A stretch of DNA of 64,000 nt from Macropodus opercularis (lineage: Eukaryota; Chordata; Actinopteri; Anabantiformes; Osphronemidae). This document shows positions 35,374 through 46,723 of the stretch, one piece after another; the first letter of the stretch is position 1; the number at the start of each line of letters is the position of its first letter. The DNA is taken from positions 6,690,501-6,754,500 of the forward strand of contig CM061091.1 in the NCBI GenBank assembly GCA_030770545.1, given 5' to 3'. The translations under genes were made by a program, and so were the position numbers. Below the pieces are notes generated by a model. It did not search any database. It saw only the letters and a program-made list of their open reading frames with translations, and had not been told where the DNA came from.

Positions 35374-38300
35374 CTGAACACAGTAAAGAAGAGCTACTCT
35401 CACAGAAGGCAAAAAAAACCCAAACATTTTAACTTTTGAACAATTGAGCCATCTTTAAAATAAGCGGTAATAAACGGTTTTGTCAGTTGAACTTCTTGAG
35501 TGATGTAATAGACAGTCTCAAAAGGGAATAGATGGATAAGTGGTAGTAGACATCCAAGCTGTTGTGTGGTCATTAGTCTGTGAGTCAGAAAAGCCTAAAG
35601 CCTGACCTTTATGTATTCCTGCAACCGCTCCACGGAGTTGAATCTTGCCTCCACCTCTGTTGACTGCCTAACTACGTACTGAAGAATGCCTGTCAACTAG
35701 AAAACATGCAAACATTCTAAAAAAACAAAATATCTCTCAAAAATAAAGCACACGTGTATTATTTTGCAAGTGTACAGTACCTGTATCGTGTAGGACAAAG
35801 CCAGGCCTTTCGAAGCTGGATCGATGACACTGTTACTGCTGAGAACTACGAACAGAGACACTAACAAGGTCATGATAGTCGACATGAAGTCAAGCCAGAA
35901 GGAGAGCCAGCGCGTCCCAGAGTGAAAGAGCAAATAGTGGCTGGAGTTGATGTCATTCAGAGTCTTGAACCTACAATAGAATAGAGGAAACATCACAAAC
36001 ACGACCTTAATAATCAAGTTGTATTGTAATATTTCATACTAGGGAATCCCTACAGTTTAATGTGACTGTCTCTTATGTTGTAGGCGTGGATGGTGCTCAA
36101 GCCCTGACAAGTAGAGGTGGTGAGGGAGATGCAGGGTGAGCGGCTGATGTTCTCCATCCTCTTCATCTGACGGATGCTCCTCTGGAACACGCTGCAGAGA
36201 AATCACAGCTGTGAATGAGCACACCTTAAGCTGCTCTTTCCTGCCTAGTCACGACCCTGCTTTTAAGCATCAGAATGTTCCATTAGATGCTCGATTTGGG
36301 TCATGGTATCACTTTTTTATCCTTTTAACTTACAAGAGAATGAGGGTAAACAGAATGCCAAGGAAAAGCACAACAACCAGCATGAGAGGGAAGACAATCG
36401 AGATGATGAGTATGGTGCTGGAAATTAGCAGGCAGAACTGCAAGAAAGGGTCCATGTGGAGGGGAAGCACAGTGTCCACCTCCTCCTGATCTTTAGCGAA
36501 GCGGTTGAGAATGCGGCCCGTCGGAGTCGTGTCAAAGAAACTCATGGGGCTGGTGAAAATCTAAGAGGGAAACACAGACAGTCAGTGGAAACGACGGCAG
36601 GTCACTGTAGCGTCTAACAGAGAGGTTCGTTTAAAGTTACATAGATAGCGTTTACTCTACCCTCTTGAACATGGTGTCGTGGAACTTGCAGGAAGCCTTT
36701 AAGGTGACATGAGTATATAGGAAGCATTTCAACACGGCAAGGGCGATCGTGACAATTATCATCACACCATAAACCAACTGATAAAAGTGTAGATCTGGGT
36801 TGACTGTGATGTCTCCTGTACTTGCAGTTGTGCTGTTGGACTGGAACAAAGAAGCAACAACATATGGTGTCAGTGCTGAGCAGACAATGAAAATAAAAAC
36901 CAAAACGTGCATGTCCAGCTTTGCAGAGCATGTGTTGCTCACCCCATCACCGTTCCCTAGCCAGTAGCTGAGCCACCAGTTACTGAAGGCTGTTGATCCG
37001 ACCATCAGCACAATGTTCAAGACGGTGATGAAGACCAAGATGTAGCCTGCAGCCACACAAACATAAACCCTAATTTACCTGGTTGTGCACATGTGAATTG
37101 CAGATATATAGTTTTCGTATCAGGCGACGTTGTGTCAGACCTCCAGCTGCCTTGCAGTACTTATGGTAAACTCTCCAGGAGACAGCGCCTTCTGTGGAGG
37201 ACTCTCGAGTGACGAGCTGATCATCAACCTTGACAGCAGCTTCAGAGGAAAAGAAATATTTCATATTTTTTTAGGATGTTTAATGTTTATTCTACGACGT
37301 GAAACACTGCACATTTAGGCCCAGGTTATGGTTAAAAAGTGAGTAAGTGAAGGACTTACATTTCTGGTCACCAGTCGATCCGTCATTCTTCTCATCTGAC
37401 ATGTCAAAAGCTAAAAGGAAGGACAGATTTTATTCATTTTGATCATCTGCAGCTTGGGATCATTTACTACAATGGATTTGATTTAATGTTGTATCTGCGG
37501 TGCTGTTTTGACATTTTGCTCTATTCATTCGCTTTTTGTGGTATTCTCTTCATTCTACTTTTATTTTTTTATTTTATTTTTCATACCTGGGTTCACTGTC
37601 CCATTGTCTTTGCAATCTCTTAGCTCCACCTCCATCAACTCTTCGGTGTCTTGTTGTGTTGATTCCTCCTCATTTTTCTGAGTCTGTTTAAAACGACCAA
37701 ACTGCTCAATCTGAACTAACAGTTGCTTATTTTAAGTGAAGTGCTAATCCTGAAAACTATTACTACTACTACTTATAATTTACTAATAATTAATAAAAAT
37801 ACTGTTAATATTTAACTACTGCATTTTCTGGAATCGCTAAAACAATGAAAAGCTGGTAAAAATGTTAAACTAGCTGGTAAAAATGTTAAACTAGTTAAAC
37901 TATACAGCTATGGAGACAAACGCGAGACAATTTTGTACTTTCTTGAATCTTACGTTGGACTGTTCTAGCTGGTAGTTGGTTATAAGTTGAGCGTAACGTC
38001 CGTTGGATTTCACCAGGTCCTGGTGGTTTCCAGCCTCCAGGACCTCCCCGTCTTCCAGGACCATGATGTCGTCACAGAACTCCAAATACTAGAAGACACA
38101 AGCAAGGGCAACAGTGTCAGCAACATCCTGTCAGCCTGCACAGCAGAGTCTACAGCACATGTAGAAAACTAAGAATTGTTTTATTCATTTCAGTATTTGT
38201 AGTGTCTTTAGTGTCTAGCTTCTGTTTTTCCACCTGGAGCTGGTGTGTAACCAGTATGATGGATTTTCCCTTCAGCTCCTTCTTGATGCATTCTTCAAAG

Positions 38301-41300
38301 ATGTGTTTTCCCACATGGGCGTCGACAGCTGACAGTGGATCATCAAGGAGGAAGATGTCTTTACTCGAATAGACAGCTCTGGCCAAGCTGATCCTCTGTT
38401 TCTGCCCTCCTGACAGATTCAGCCCCCGTTCTCCAATCTGACAAAAACAACAATAATTAGTAAGAAGAAATCCTGATTTAATCTGTACTAATCTATGTGA
38501 TATTCTTGAGAGATCAGATGTATATCTCAAAAACTAAGACGATTCCAGATGTGATAAAAAAAGTGGAATGTGTCTAAATTTTAAATTAATTATTACTTTT
38601 TGAACTAGTGGTATGGGCAAGTCTGGTTAGAGATCTGAGAACAGGACCTTCCGAGATCAGGGCCCAACACAGTATGTCCTGAAATAACTATTGCTGGTGT
38701 GATTCAATGAAGAAGCAACATTTTGAGCATAATCTCAGTTTGAATTGTTTATAATGCTAATTAATTTTCCGTCTGATTCCATGTATGTAAGCGCTTAGGA
38801 GAGAATTTCTCTATTCTCTTAGGCCTTACCTCAGTTTGATCACCATATGGGAGAATTTTCAGGTCAGCTGTGAGGCTACAAGCAGCTATAGTTCTGTCAT
38901 ATCTGCAAAGTTATCAACAGAGTTGAGTTAAATCAAATCTGGCCATGTTAAGTACTGTCTCATACATATTCCAGTGGTGCTTTGTGTGCAGCCTTCTGTG
39001 TGTGTACGTTTCAGGCTTGTAAGTTACATTTCACACTGTCATTGTGTACAAAAGGTTCATAAATAAAACTGGCATTGACAACTGACATAATGACACAGCC
39101 TTGCTCTGGTGTGTTTGCCTCACCAGATTTGACCCCACAGAGATAAGAGGAACTCTCACAGAGTTAGACAATTTTAAATGAGATAACCTCAAAAGGAACA
39201 CTAGTGCAACATTTGTTTTAATGTCCGTGTTAGGGCACCGATGACGAACACTGGTAACACATTAACATCAGAGATGGTCTCTACTGAGTTAATAATACTT
39301 CCTATTGATTTCACCGTATATTCCACTGTTGCATGCATGAGCAGTTACTGATTCTAAGTGGTGAATAATATATGAATAATATGTAGGGTAAGGATTGTGT
39401 TACTTGGCCTGGTCGAAAGATTCCCCCATCAGTATGTTCTCTTGAACAGTTCCATGGAAAATCCAGGCCTGTTGAGAAACGTAGGCAAACGTTCCATCAG
39501 CTGTGACAGAGCCCTGCAGAAGGTGCATCTGAAACACAAATTAGAGCAAAAATGGACATTAAATGGTTTAAATGTACATGCAACATAACGCAATTAAGTG
39601 TTGATAGCAGAGAAGTGAAACAATAAAGTTATAACATACCTGTTCCAAAATACTTGAAATCAATGAAGTCTTTCCACTTCCCACATTTCCACAGATACCT
39701 AATAGGTTGCCCTTTAGGAGATAACGTCCACTTTATACCTTTAGCCATATGTAGTGAAGCTGATTACTTCTTCTATGTATGAAAACAATACCTTTGGTAA
39801 TGTGAAGGAGATGTTTTTCAGTGTTGGCAAGATTTCAGTGGTCTCCTTTTGGGAAGTGACACCATTGGCTGAGCTGGGCGTGGGCTCTGTTTGGCTGTTT
39901 ACTTTGGACCAGGATAATGTAGCGTTTTTCATCACAATGGCGGAATCTTTGTCTTTCCTCTGTATCAGGTAGGGGTCTGGATTCTGAAGCAGCAGTATTT
40001 TCTGAAACAGTCACAGACGTTTTTTCAATCACAGTATGAGAACAACAGCAGTGAAACATAGACTATTTAAACGCAAAGTTTAGAAGAACACAGGTTAGAA
40101 TTAAACAAGGTATCCTGACATGTTCGAAATCTACACAAGCTGTGAATTTTAAGAACATAAAAAAAAGCAACTACAGCACTTCTACTGTGACTCAGCAGTG
40201 GTCACAAAAGGAAGACTTTACCCTTAGTCGTTTTATTGACACAGCAGCTTCAGCCAGCGCCTTTACAGACATGGGCAGCAAACCAAGGCAGAACCTCAGA
40301 GAGTTGAAGATGGCAATGGTGGTAAAGGCCTAAAGAAATAACACAAAAGTGAGAGTGAAATGTTGCCCAAAAATTTAACTGAACTGCTCCAGTCATTAAA
40401 CACATATTTTATGACTAAATCAACTCTGGCCAACTAGAGACTTGGTATCTAATGAAATTACAAAGTGAACAATTTGTCAAACTTTGTTGGCTTACTCACA
40501 TCAGATGTGCTGAGACTGTAGGACAGTGAAGTGTGTACAAGGAAGGTGAGAACAGTGGCGAGTGTGGGGATGATGGTGGTGACGCTGAGATTAATGTTCT
40601 GGACATAACTGACCCTTTCCATCTCTTTCTTCTCAGTTTTCCTTAGACCTATAATAGAGAAAACATCCAAACATTGGAGAAAGGTTTCATTATCCTAGTC
40701 AGGATTTAGTATGTAAGTTAAAGAACCGCTGCTGTTTAATTAATTATTTGTCCAAAAGCAGCTAGGAAGTATTTATAGCCTAAATACATATACAAAAATG
40801 CAATTTAACATCAATTTTCACAGTAAGATGAGAGAGAAGGAAATGAGACAACGTCCCACCTCATACCTGCTATCTTCTTCTCGAAGGAATCCTCCCAGGC
40901 GTACATCTTGATGAGCTTGATGCTGTTGAGAATCTCATTCATCGTGCGAACACGACTGTCTGTTATCAACATGGCATTCCCCCTGAATCTGTTGATGAGC
41001 TTGCCCATGAAAAGCTGAAATGATCAAAGAAAATAGTTACATCAGTAAAAATTCTAAACACCTGTATCTTCCCGTACAAGGGAGCTTTATTTCACTGTGC
41101 AGACCTGTACAGGAATGAAGATGAGGTATGTGAAGACTCCTGTTAGAGCAGTCACGCCCAGGATGTGCCATGCATAGATTATGCAGCTAAGAAGGAGCAC
41201 TGGGGTAGACAACACAAAGCTGCCAAAAACCGCTGCCTCAAACAACCTGTGGCCATCGTTAGTAAGAACATTTATCATCTGGATGGAGAAGAGAGAGAGA

Positions 41301-42981
41301 CAGAGAGAATGGTGCATAATAGTGAAACTTCATGCAAAGATGTATAAGTAAGAAGGTGAATGAACGTGTTTGCTGTACTAAAAACAATATACGTTGATTG
41401 TCTTTTACCTCTCCCATTGAAACGTCAGTGTGTGTCCGCAGAGAGATGACTTTCTGAAAGCCCACTGTAGAGAAGGCGCCTTTCAGCCTGACAGCTGTGC
41501 GCAGGTTCATCGCCCACAGCAAGGATATGAAAAAGCTTTTGCAGAACTCAGTGGAAAACAGACCAAAGCAGAGACCAACAGCATAGGCCACCGTGGATGC
41601 TGCTGGGTCCTCGATATAGTTTAAGATCTTGTACACCAGAACAGCCTGAGAGGATAGAGATAGTGGGGTCTGTAATTACTGAAGATCAGATAAGCAGGAA
41701 GAAATGAAGCTGAACATCATGTCTTCAATTCTTTACTAATGCATAATGGATGGGTAATTACTACACAACCACTGATGTGCTCATAAAATTCAGATCATTG
41801 TGTTGTGCTAATAATTTCATAGGTCTAAATACCTGTCCCTCCACTGCAGGGTTTACAATTTACAGTATGAGACACTGATGATGAAGAAAACTGTAGCACA
41901 ACTACCACCAAACATGATGCAACTAGGGTAGTGGAAATTGGGCTAAAAGCAAAGATGATCACTCACTGGGCCGACAAACACTGACACCATGGCAAAAATG
42001 CCAACTATGACAGAGAGAATTAGCCTCGTTCTCTGAAAGCGAAGGATCACTCGATTCAGAGAGGCTTTCTCCAGGCCTACCCTCGCCACCTCTTCCTCCC
42101 ATAGTTTCTGGAGCCTGGACAACACACACAAGAAAGTTCTATGCTTATACACAACATCATGCATGAGTTAAAACTGTAGGCACAGTCATTTTAGTCCTAT
42201 AATAAACATGCTCATTATTGTGTTAATGTTACTCTTCTCTCTGTGATAATCTTGTGTCATTTTCTCGATTTTTGTACTGGAATCACAAGGCACTACTTCT
42301 CGTGCATGTACCTTTCTCCACCGGTGTGAGCCGAATCGAAAGGAGACAAGGTCAAAGAGCTCATGTCGAGCTTATTCCTAAACATGCCCCACATCAATGG
42401 GGTCATCCAGGCAAAGGATGAAAAGGCCAGGAAGCCTGCATTGTCCACTGGGTGGGGCCTAAATATGAAAAAGGGAATATCACACTAGTGGTTAATGCTT
42501 TGTAGATGCCATTACATCAGTTAGCATCATATATTTCTGTAAAATGTACATCGAGTATAGATGTGAAATATATGTGACTGTGTTTGAGACTAACTGTGAT
42601 GTGTCCCATCGGAAGGGTTTGAGGGTCTGAAGGCTCTGGTGATATTTGCTGAATGGGGAGGGATGGAGACCTTTGGGGTTAGGCAGATCGCTCTCTTCTG
42701 CAGCGTCCTCAGAGCCAGTTCTCCAAATAATGCCATTATCTGTCTTAAGAGTAAGTAAAACGTGTACACTTTTACGCTCATTTCTAGCGGAAGAGTCTGA
42801 CAAGGTAGATCAAACACACGTGCAGCAACAACACAGGAAGTAAAAAGAACAATAGGCGAGGAAAAGAGCTCAGGCACCGAAAGCAACTTCTGGTGGAAGC
42901 TGTTGTTTGTGTTATACTTACAAAAGAGACCCGTCTGGTGCCATTCTCTAAAGAATAGCCTGTTTTCATTTTGTCCTGCAT
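33735..42981 (-). CDS. abcc12: abcc12-type ABC transporter (MRP9-like), complete, 30 coding exons, 1371 aa
   Basis: ATP-driven membrane exporter of the short MRP group (two TMD-NBD halves, no TMD0). Exons (minus, 5' to 3'): 42922-42981, 42595-42743, 42312-42458, 41967-42114, 41409-41645, 41105-41278, 40867-41014, 40500-40648, 40222-40329, 39792-40001, 39640-39711, 39404-39528, 38830-38902, 38234-38437, 37954-38088, 37587-37683, 37360-37410, 37141-37239, 36943-37046, 36661-36840, 36334-36560, 36054-36191, 35781-35970, 35607-35696, 35184-35373, 34872-35031, 34689-34767, 34165-34278, 33910-34074, 33735-33827. All phases agree and no stop interrupts. Segments such as PVDNAGFLAF, LWEEEVARVG, NRFRGNAM and WPKSGTITF match human ABCC12/ABCC11, and the length matches (about 1360-1380 aa). 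Substrate is not predictable; relatives export amphipathic anions. Both ABC sites keep their key motifs. It could be named abcc11 in some species. Confidence 0.93.
35118..35147. repeat. Perfect inverted repeat, 12-bp arms, 6-nt loop, in a short abcc12 intron
   Basis: TTGGTTACAAAC (35118-35129) and GTTTGTAACCAA (35136-35147) flank a 6-nt loop. The whole intron is only 152 nt (35032-35183), splitting the NBD2 Walker A motif. The hairpin sits some 35 nt after the donor. Confidence 0.85.
36054..37239 (-). other. abcc12: abcc12 second transmembrane domain, first part (about residues 763-1012)
   Basis: This part contains the entry motif TEGAVSWRVYHKYCKAAGG, the helix with GSTAFSNWWLSYWL, an extracellular loop with an N-glycosylation sequon (NST at about residue 832), FFDTTPTGRILNRFAKD (the conserved intracellular loop) and the QMKRMENISRSP coupling region. 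The human protein has a sequon in the same loop. The domain continues through 35607-35970. Confidence 0.85.
36841..36942 (-). other. abcc12: abcc12 short intron, 102 nt, fully open in frame
   Basis: The intron runs from donor GGG|GTGAGC to acceptor TTCTTTGTTCCAG and is 102 nt, a multiple of three with no stop in the abcc12 frame. Flanking exons are phase 0 at both sides. Retention would insert 34 residues in the extracellular loop of the second membrane domain. Human ABCC12 has no similar insert, so I treat it as an intron. Confidence 0.8.
37851..37892. repeat. Two-copy 21-bp tandem duplication
   Basis: Two exact adjacent copies of AGCTGGTAAAAATGTTAAACT in an abcc12 intron. It is a simple local duplication without coding content. 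Confidence 0.9.
37954..39711 (-). other. abcc12: abcc12 nucleotide-binding domain 1 (about residues 511-713)
   Basis: Walker A GNVGSGKT is at residues 518-525 (exon 39640-39711). The Q-loop is in AYVSQQAW (39404-39528). Signature LSGGQ is at 608-612, Walker B LLDD at 630-633 and H-loop His665 in LVTHQ, all in exon 38234-38437. As in other ABCC proteins the residue after the Walker B Asp is Asp, not Glu, so site 1 is the degenerate, slowly hydrolysing one. Confidence 0.9.
39792..42458 (-). other. abcc12: abcc12 first transmembrane domain (about residues 70-510)
   Basis: Exons 3-10. The domain opens at PVDNAGFLAFSSFAWMTP, the conserved entry to the ABCC core, and includes the coupling-helix region RTMNEILNSIKLIKMYAWE (exon 7). 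Hydrophobic helices lie in exons 4, 5, 6 and 8 (for example LLLSCIIYAW and TLATVLTFLVHTSL). Exon 10 is the linker with the VMKNATLSWSK entry to NBD1 and a Ser/Thr-rich insert typical of this subfamily. Confidence 0.85.
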
Positions 42982-45139
42982 CGAGAGAGGCAGATATACA
43001 AGGTCACTATCTCGTCAGCAAGAAAGACACGTCAGCCGCACAAACTAACAAACTAGTTAACAAAAGTGGCTCATAGTGACCTATATCTAAGCGGTTATAA
43101 CAAATGTACTGTGATGGCTTGATTATTGTGTGGAAAGCTATATGAAATATCAGGAGGAATGTTACGGTAATGACATATTTTCATAATTTATGTATCCTCG
43201 TTTACAACACAACAAAAATGGATGATGACACACACTGCGAATAAAAACACAGCTTCGTTAAAGATCTTCGAACCAGCTGTTTATACTGGCATAACAGAAG
43301 CTCTGAGGACCATGTTGCATCATGACTCATGACTAACATCTGCAAAAAGTGTCAATGAATTACAACAGTTACTCTGCTGCCTGCCTATCACCTGTATTCA
43401 CTGTATGTCAAAGCGCATGCAGCCGAATAAATGTGTTTTTGTTACGTTTGTGACCTTTGCTACTGCATAGTAAATTCATGAAGAGCTGAAAAGGCAGTCT
43501 TTTACAGCCCGATGTATAACCATGAGTTATGAAGACAAGTAAAGTACACAGTAAACAGTGTCCAAGAGGCAATTACACAGGGTTTTTGGTGAGTCGACTC
43601 ATCCACTTACACTGACAGCCTAAATCACTGGTTATAGAAAAAAAAAAAAAAGATTTCAGTAATAATAACAATAATAAACAAAGATGTAAAAGACAACGAA
43701 GAAGAATATAGATTTATGTCAAACTGTAGGCAATACATGTGTATAAAATTGTCACAACCAAAAACTAATATAAATTATTTAAATCAAACACTTAAATTAG
43801 CTAAAAGAAGAGCAATTAAAAAGAACAATACCTCTGTGTGGAGGACAAATACGCAGCACAGCTAGTTACCACTGACTCTGAAGCGGAGTCTGGAGCAACA
43901 TTTTGCTCTGGGTTAAGCAAACTGCTTTTATAGAGATCAAAGGTTGGCATGTTCAGAGGTGAGCGTCCCTCCTCATTACTTGAAGGGTAATGATATGCTT
44001 AGACTGGGAAACCAATGTAAAATCAGTTGGAGGGAAGCTCAGATTTTGTTTAAACCTTGGAATACATTGTATCATGCTGACAATGGATAGTGAGCAGGAA
44101 ACAAAAAGCAGGATATGATTATCTGAGACATTGATGAAAGGCTGCAAATATGAAAAAGATCCTCAAATATATGAGACTATGAAACCTAAAGGCCAAGCTA
44201 CGTCTAATGTGAGTTTTAGTGCAGCTTAATAGAATTTGTACAGGGACATTTTCTTATTTTATTGCTGCTGACGAGTAAAGTTAATAAGAGAATGTGTCTC
44301 TGTTTCATTATCTCTATCTCGACATGGCTCTTCATTAGCTACGTCTTTTTGAAATGAATTAATTTGTTACGGTCATCCGAGACTTTTCCTTTAAACGTCA
44401 CGATCGCAAAGGCCAAATGAAGTATGTTGTTTAGGAAGTGATGTGGTTGTTTGATATATGATAGGTTGGAGTGATAATTGTCTTGCTAAATGCCAAATAC
44501 ACAGGTTGTTTAATATTAAGCAAAGACCCAAGAGGTGACGCTAAACAAAATGAGCAATTGTACTCTGGTTCCACCGAACAGCCTGCGCTTCCCACATTTA
44601 CCATATACATCCAGAATCATAGTTTGTTTTATCTTTTATATGTGTTGTTGGATTTGTTTTACCTATATGCATGGTGTCTTTAATGTAATCATTGAAGATT
44701 AATTGAAAGATGCAGGTATGAGAAGCAGCGCAAAGTCCAGCAGTGTTCTTTAACCAGGAACACAATGAACTAGCAAACACTAAAACTGTGAAGATAAAAT
44801 GCAAATAAAATGTTATAGCATAGCAACAACCATGCACTTTTTTCACTATGGACAGAGGTCACACGCACACACACACAAATACAAATGCCTAACCAACCTG
44901 GTAAATTATGAAACTGTTTTTCTGGTAAAATTTCAGACCTTCAGCAACACTGGCTATAAAACAACAACAACAACATCAACAGTTTCTCCAGGTGTTCTTT
45001 CCACCACTTGATGATATCCCTGTTAAAAGAAAGTGTTTCTACTTCCCTGCAAAACGAGGGCTGCACCAAACCGTCCTTTCTTTTCCCAAGTGGTCAAATA
45101 CTATAGTTGTCCCACTGACCGATCTCGAGACTCAGAAGA

Positions 45140-45182
45140 CCCCCCCCCCCCCCCCCCGCCCCCCCCCCCCCCCCCCCCCCCC
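45140..45182. repeat. Poly-C tract, 43 bp with a single G
   Basis: Eighteen C, one G, then 24 C. The minus strand is a long G run able to form G-quadruplexes. Its length is likely polymorphic and error-prone in sequencing. Confidence 0.9.
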
Positions 45183-45221
45183 GGCTAATAATGCTCACAA
45201 GGTGTCCTTTACCACTAGTTT

Positions 45222-45235
45222 CCACCAGGGGGTCG
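45222..45235 (+). promoter_or_regulatory. CTCF-like motif upstream of abcc12
   Basis: CCACCAGGGGGTCG matches the classic CTCF core CCACCAGGGGGCGC except at the position of the first C after the G run. It lies 40 bp from the poly-C tract. Confidence 0.4.
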
Positions 45236-45343
45236 TCAGGCTGCAGCTGACAGTGACCAACAAGCAGCTGCCTCTGCTAAGGCACTGAACGCAATCCACT
45301 CTGTGGCCATGTCCTCAGTTTTACAGATGAAATGCTGATGTGA

Positions 45344-45383
45344 GTACACAGACAGTACACAGACAGTACACAGACAGTACACC
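45344..45383. repeat. 11-bp tandem repeat, about 3.5 copies
   Basis: Repeated unit ACACAGACAGT, in the abcc12 upstream flank. It is a minisatellite-like array with exact copies. Confidence 0.9.
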
Positions 45384-46434
45384 CTCAGTTTCCTGCGTCG
45401 ATCCCAAAGTAGATGGTGTTAGTTTAGCACATCAGCATCAACGTGACTTACTCTTTAAACCTTACACAGAATTTCAGTGATACTCAAAATGTATTCAGTT
45501 TTACCTGGTGAAGGGCAAAAGGCTGAATGAAGGACTGTTATTATGTAGGTAATGACGTGTGTTCGTTCCACCCCTGATGAGTGAAGAGAGGACCAGAGAG
45601 ATGGACGTCGGGATGAGCCAGTCCATTTATCTAAATGTGCGGATAAAACACACAACACATTCTCCGCCTTTCAGGACAGTAGTGATGTGTGATCAATGTG
45701 TCTTTTTTAAAAAAAATCTGGAATTGGTGCCTAATTTGAATTAACTTGAAAATGTGGGAAAACCCTCTGTTTCAGCTAAGCCTGACCTTTTTGACCATTA
45801 GCAGTGTTTTGCATCTTCTTAAAAGTGTAAAGTGTCTGTATTCACATTCATGTGGTGCGTATTGACTACCGACTAGACAATGACACACCTACAGTACCTC
45901 ACTCTTGACGTCACTAGATGTTGTCAACTCTGCCGCTGCCCACTTACTGTACAGCAAGTACTTATCTGAGATCCACCAGGGCTTTTGCTTTTTTTGAGCT
46001 TGAGCTACCAGTTATTTATTTCCTTATTTTTAAGAAAGCCCTAAACTGATGCACTGGCCATTCCCATTGTTTTGCTTTCCGACAGCCATTTGATTCATTG
46101 CGTACTAGCCTGCCAAAATAGGAAGGGGTTCATGAAAATTGCTGTAATTTCTGACTGGTTGAAGCCACACTTTCCCACCTGAAATTTGGTCTGGGCATAG
46201 GCTGCTTACATTTGCACGTTTCATATTCTACCACTACTACACCAAGTAATTTCAGCTGTCATACGTCAGAGCCACTGCACCACAATATCACCGTGGTCAG
46301 TGTTCATCAGTAGGTATCTAGACAGTCATCTGCTTTGTGGTTTCAGTCCAATCCTGCAGGCCTGTGTATGATGTTTATTTTGCTTTCTAATTACTTACTC
46401 AGCAATAGACTCAAACACATTACTTAACAGATGA

Positions 46435-46723
46435 TTTATTAAAACTGTAAAGCACATGTGTCAATTTATCCAATGCAAAACAATGCTACTATTTAAAGTA
46501 CTGTCAACATGGTCTCCTACAAATAACATATTGCCATTTTGATTGATTTGAGCACTATGACATCTGAAGATATAGATGACCCACTCTCGACGACAATGGC
46601 ATTATTGTACTTGTCCAGCAGATGGCAATGTTCTTTTTATAAAAATAACTATTGAAACTCTCTATGCAAAACCATGTTAATATGATCTCAGCATTGTCTA
46701 TAAACCCTGAGACAATATGAGTT
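46435..46723 (-). other. 3'UTR of the coiled-coil gene
   Basis: The segment between the stop codon at 46724 and a minus-strand AATAAA at 46435-46440, giving a 3'UTR of about 300 nt. It contains a CTCF-like motif on the opposite strand (46615-46627). Confidence 0.5.
46615..46627 (+). promoter_or_regulatory. CTCF-like motif in 3'UTR of the coiled-coil gene
   Basis: CCAGCAGATGGCA fits the degenerate CTCF core CCASYAGRKGGCR at all 13 positions. Flanking positions were not assessed against a weight matrix. Confidence 0.4.

Larger units (their letters stand above)
42982..46434. other. abcc12 upstream flank / intergenic
   Basis: This is AT-rich sequence upstream of the abcc12 start codon and downstream of the coiled-coil gene. 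The abcc12 5'UTR exon or exons must lie here, but I could not place a promoter and no CpG-rich patch is present. It contains a poly-C tract (45140-45182), an 11-bp tandem repeat (45344-45383) and a CTCF-like motif at 45222. No other gene is seen. Confidence 0.45.

Noticed and set aside
42590..42886. 98-codon minus-strand ORF starting MLSVPELF
   Set aside because: It is the wrong frame of abcc12 exon 2; the correct frame gives TDNGIIWRTGSEDAAEE and splices in phase on both sides.
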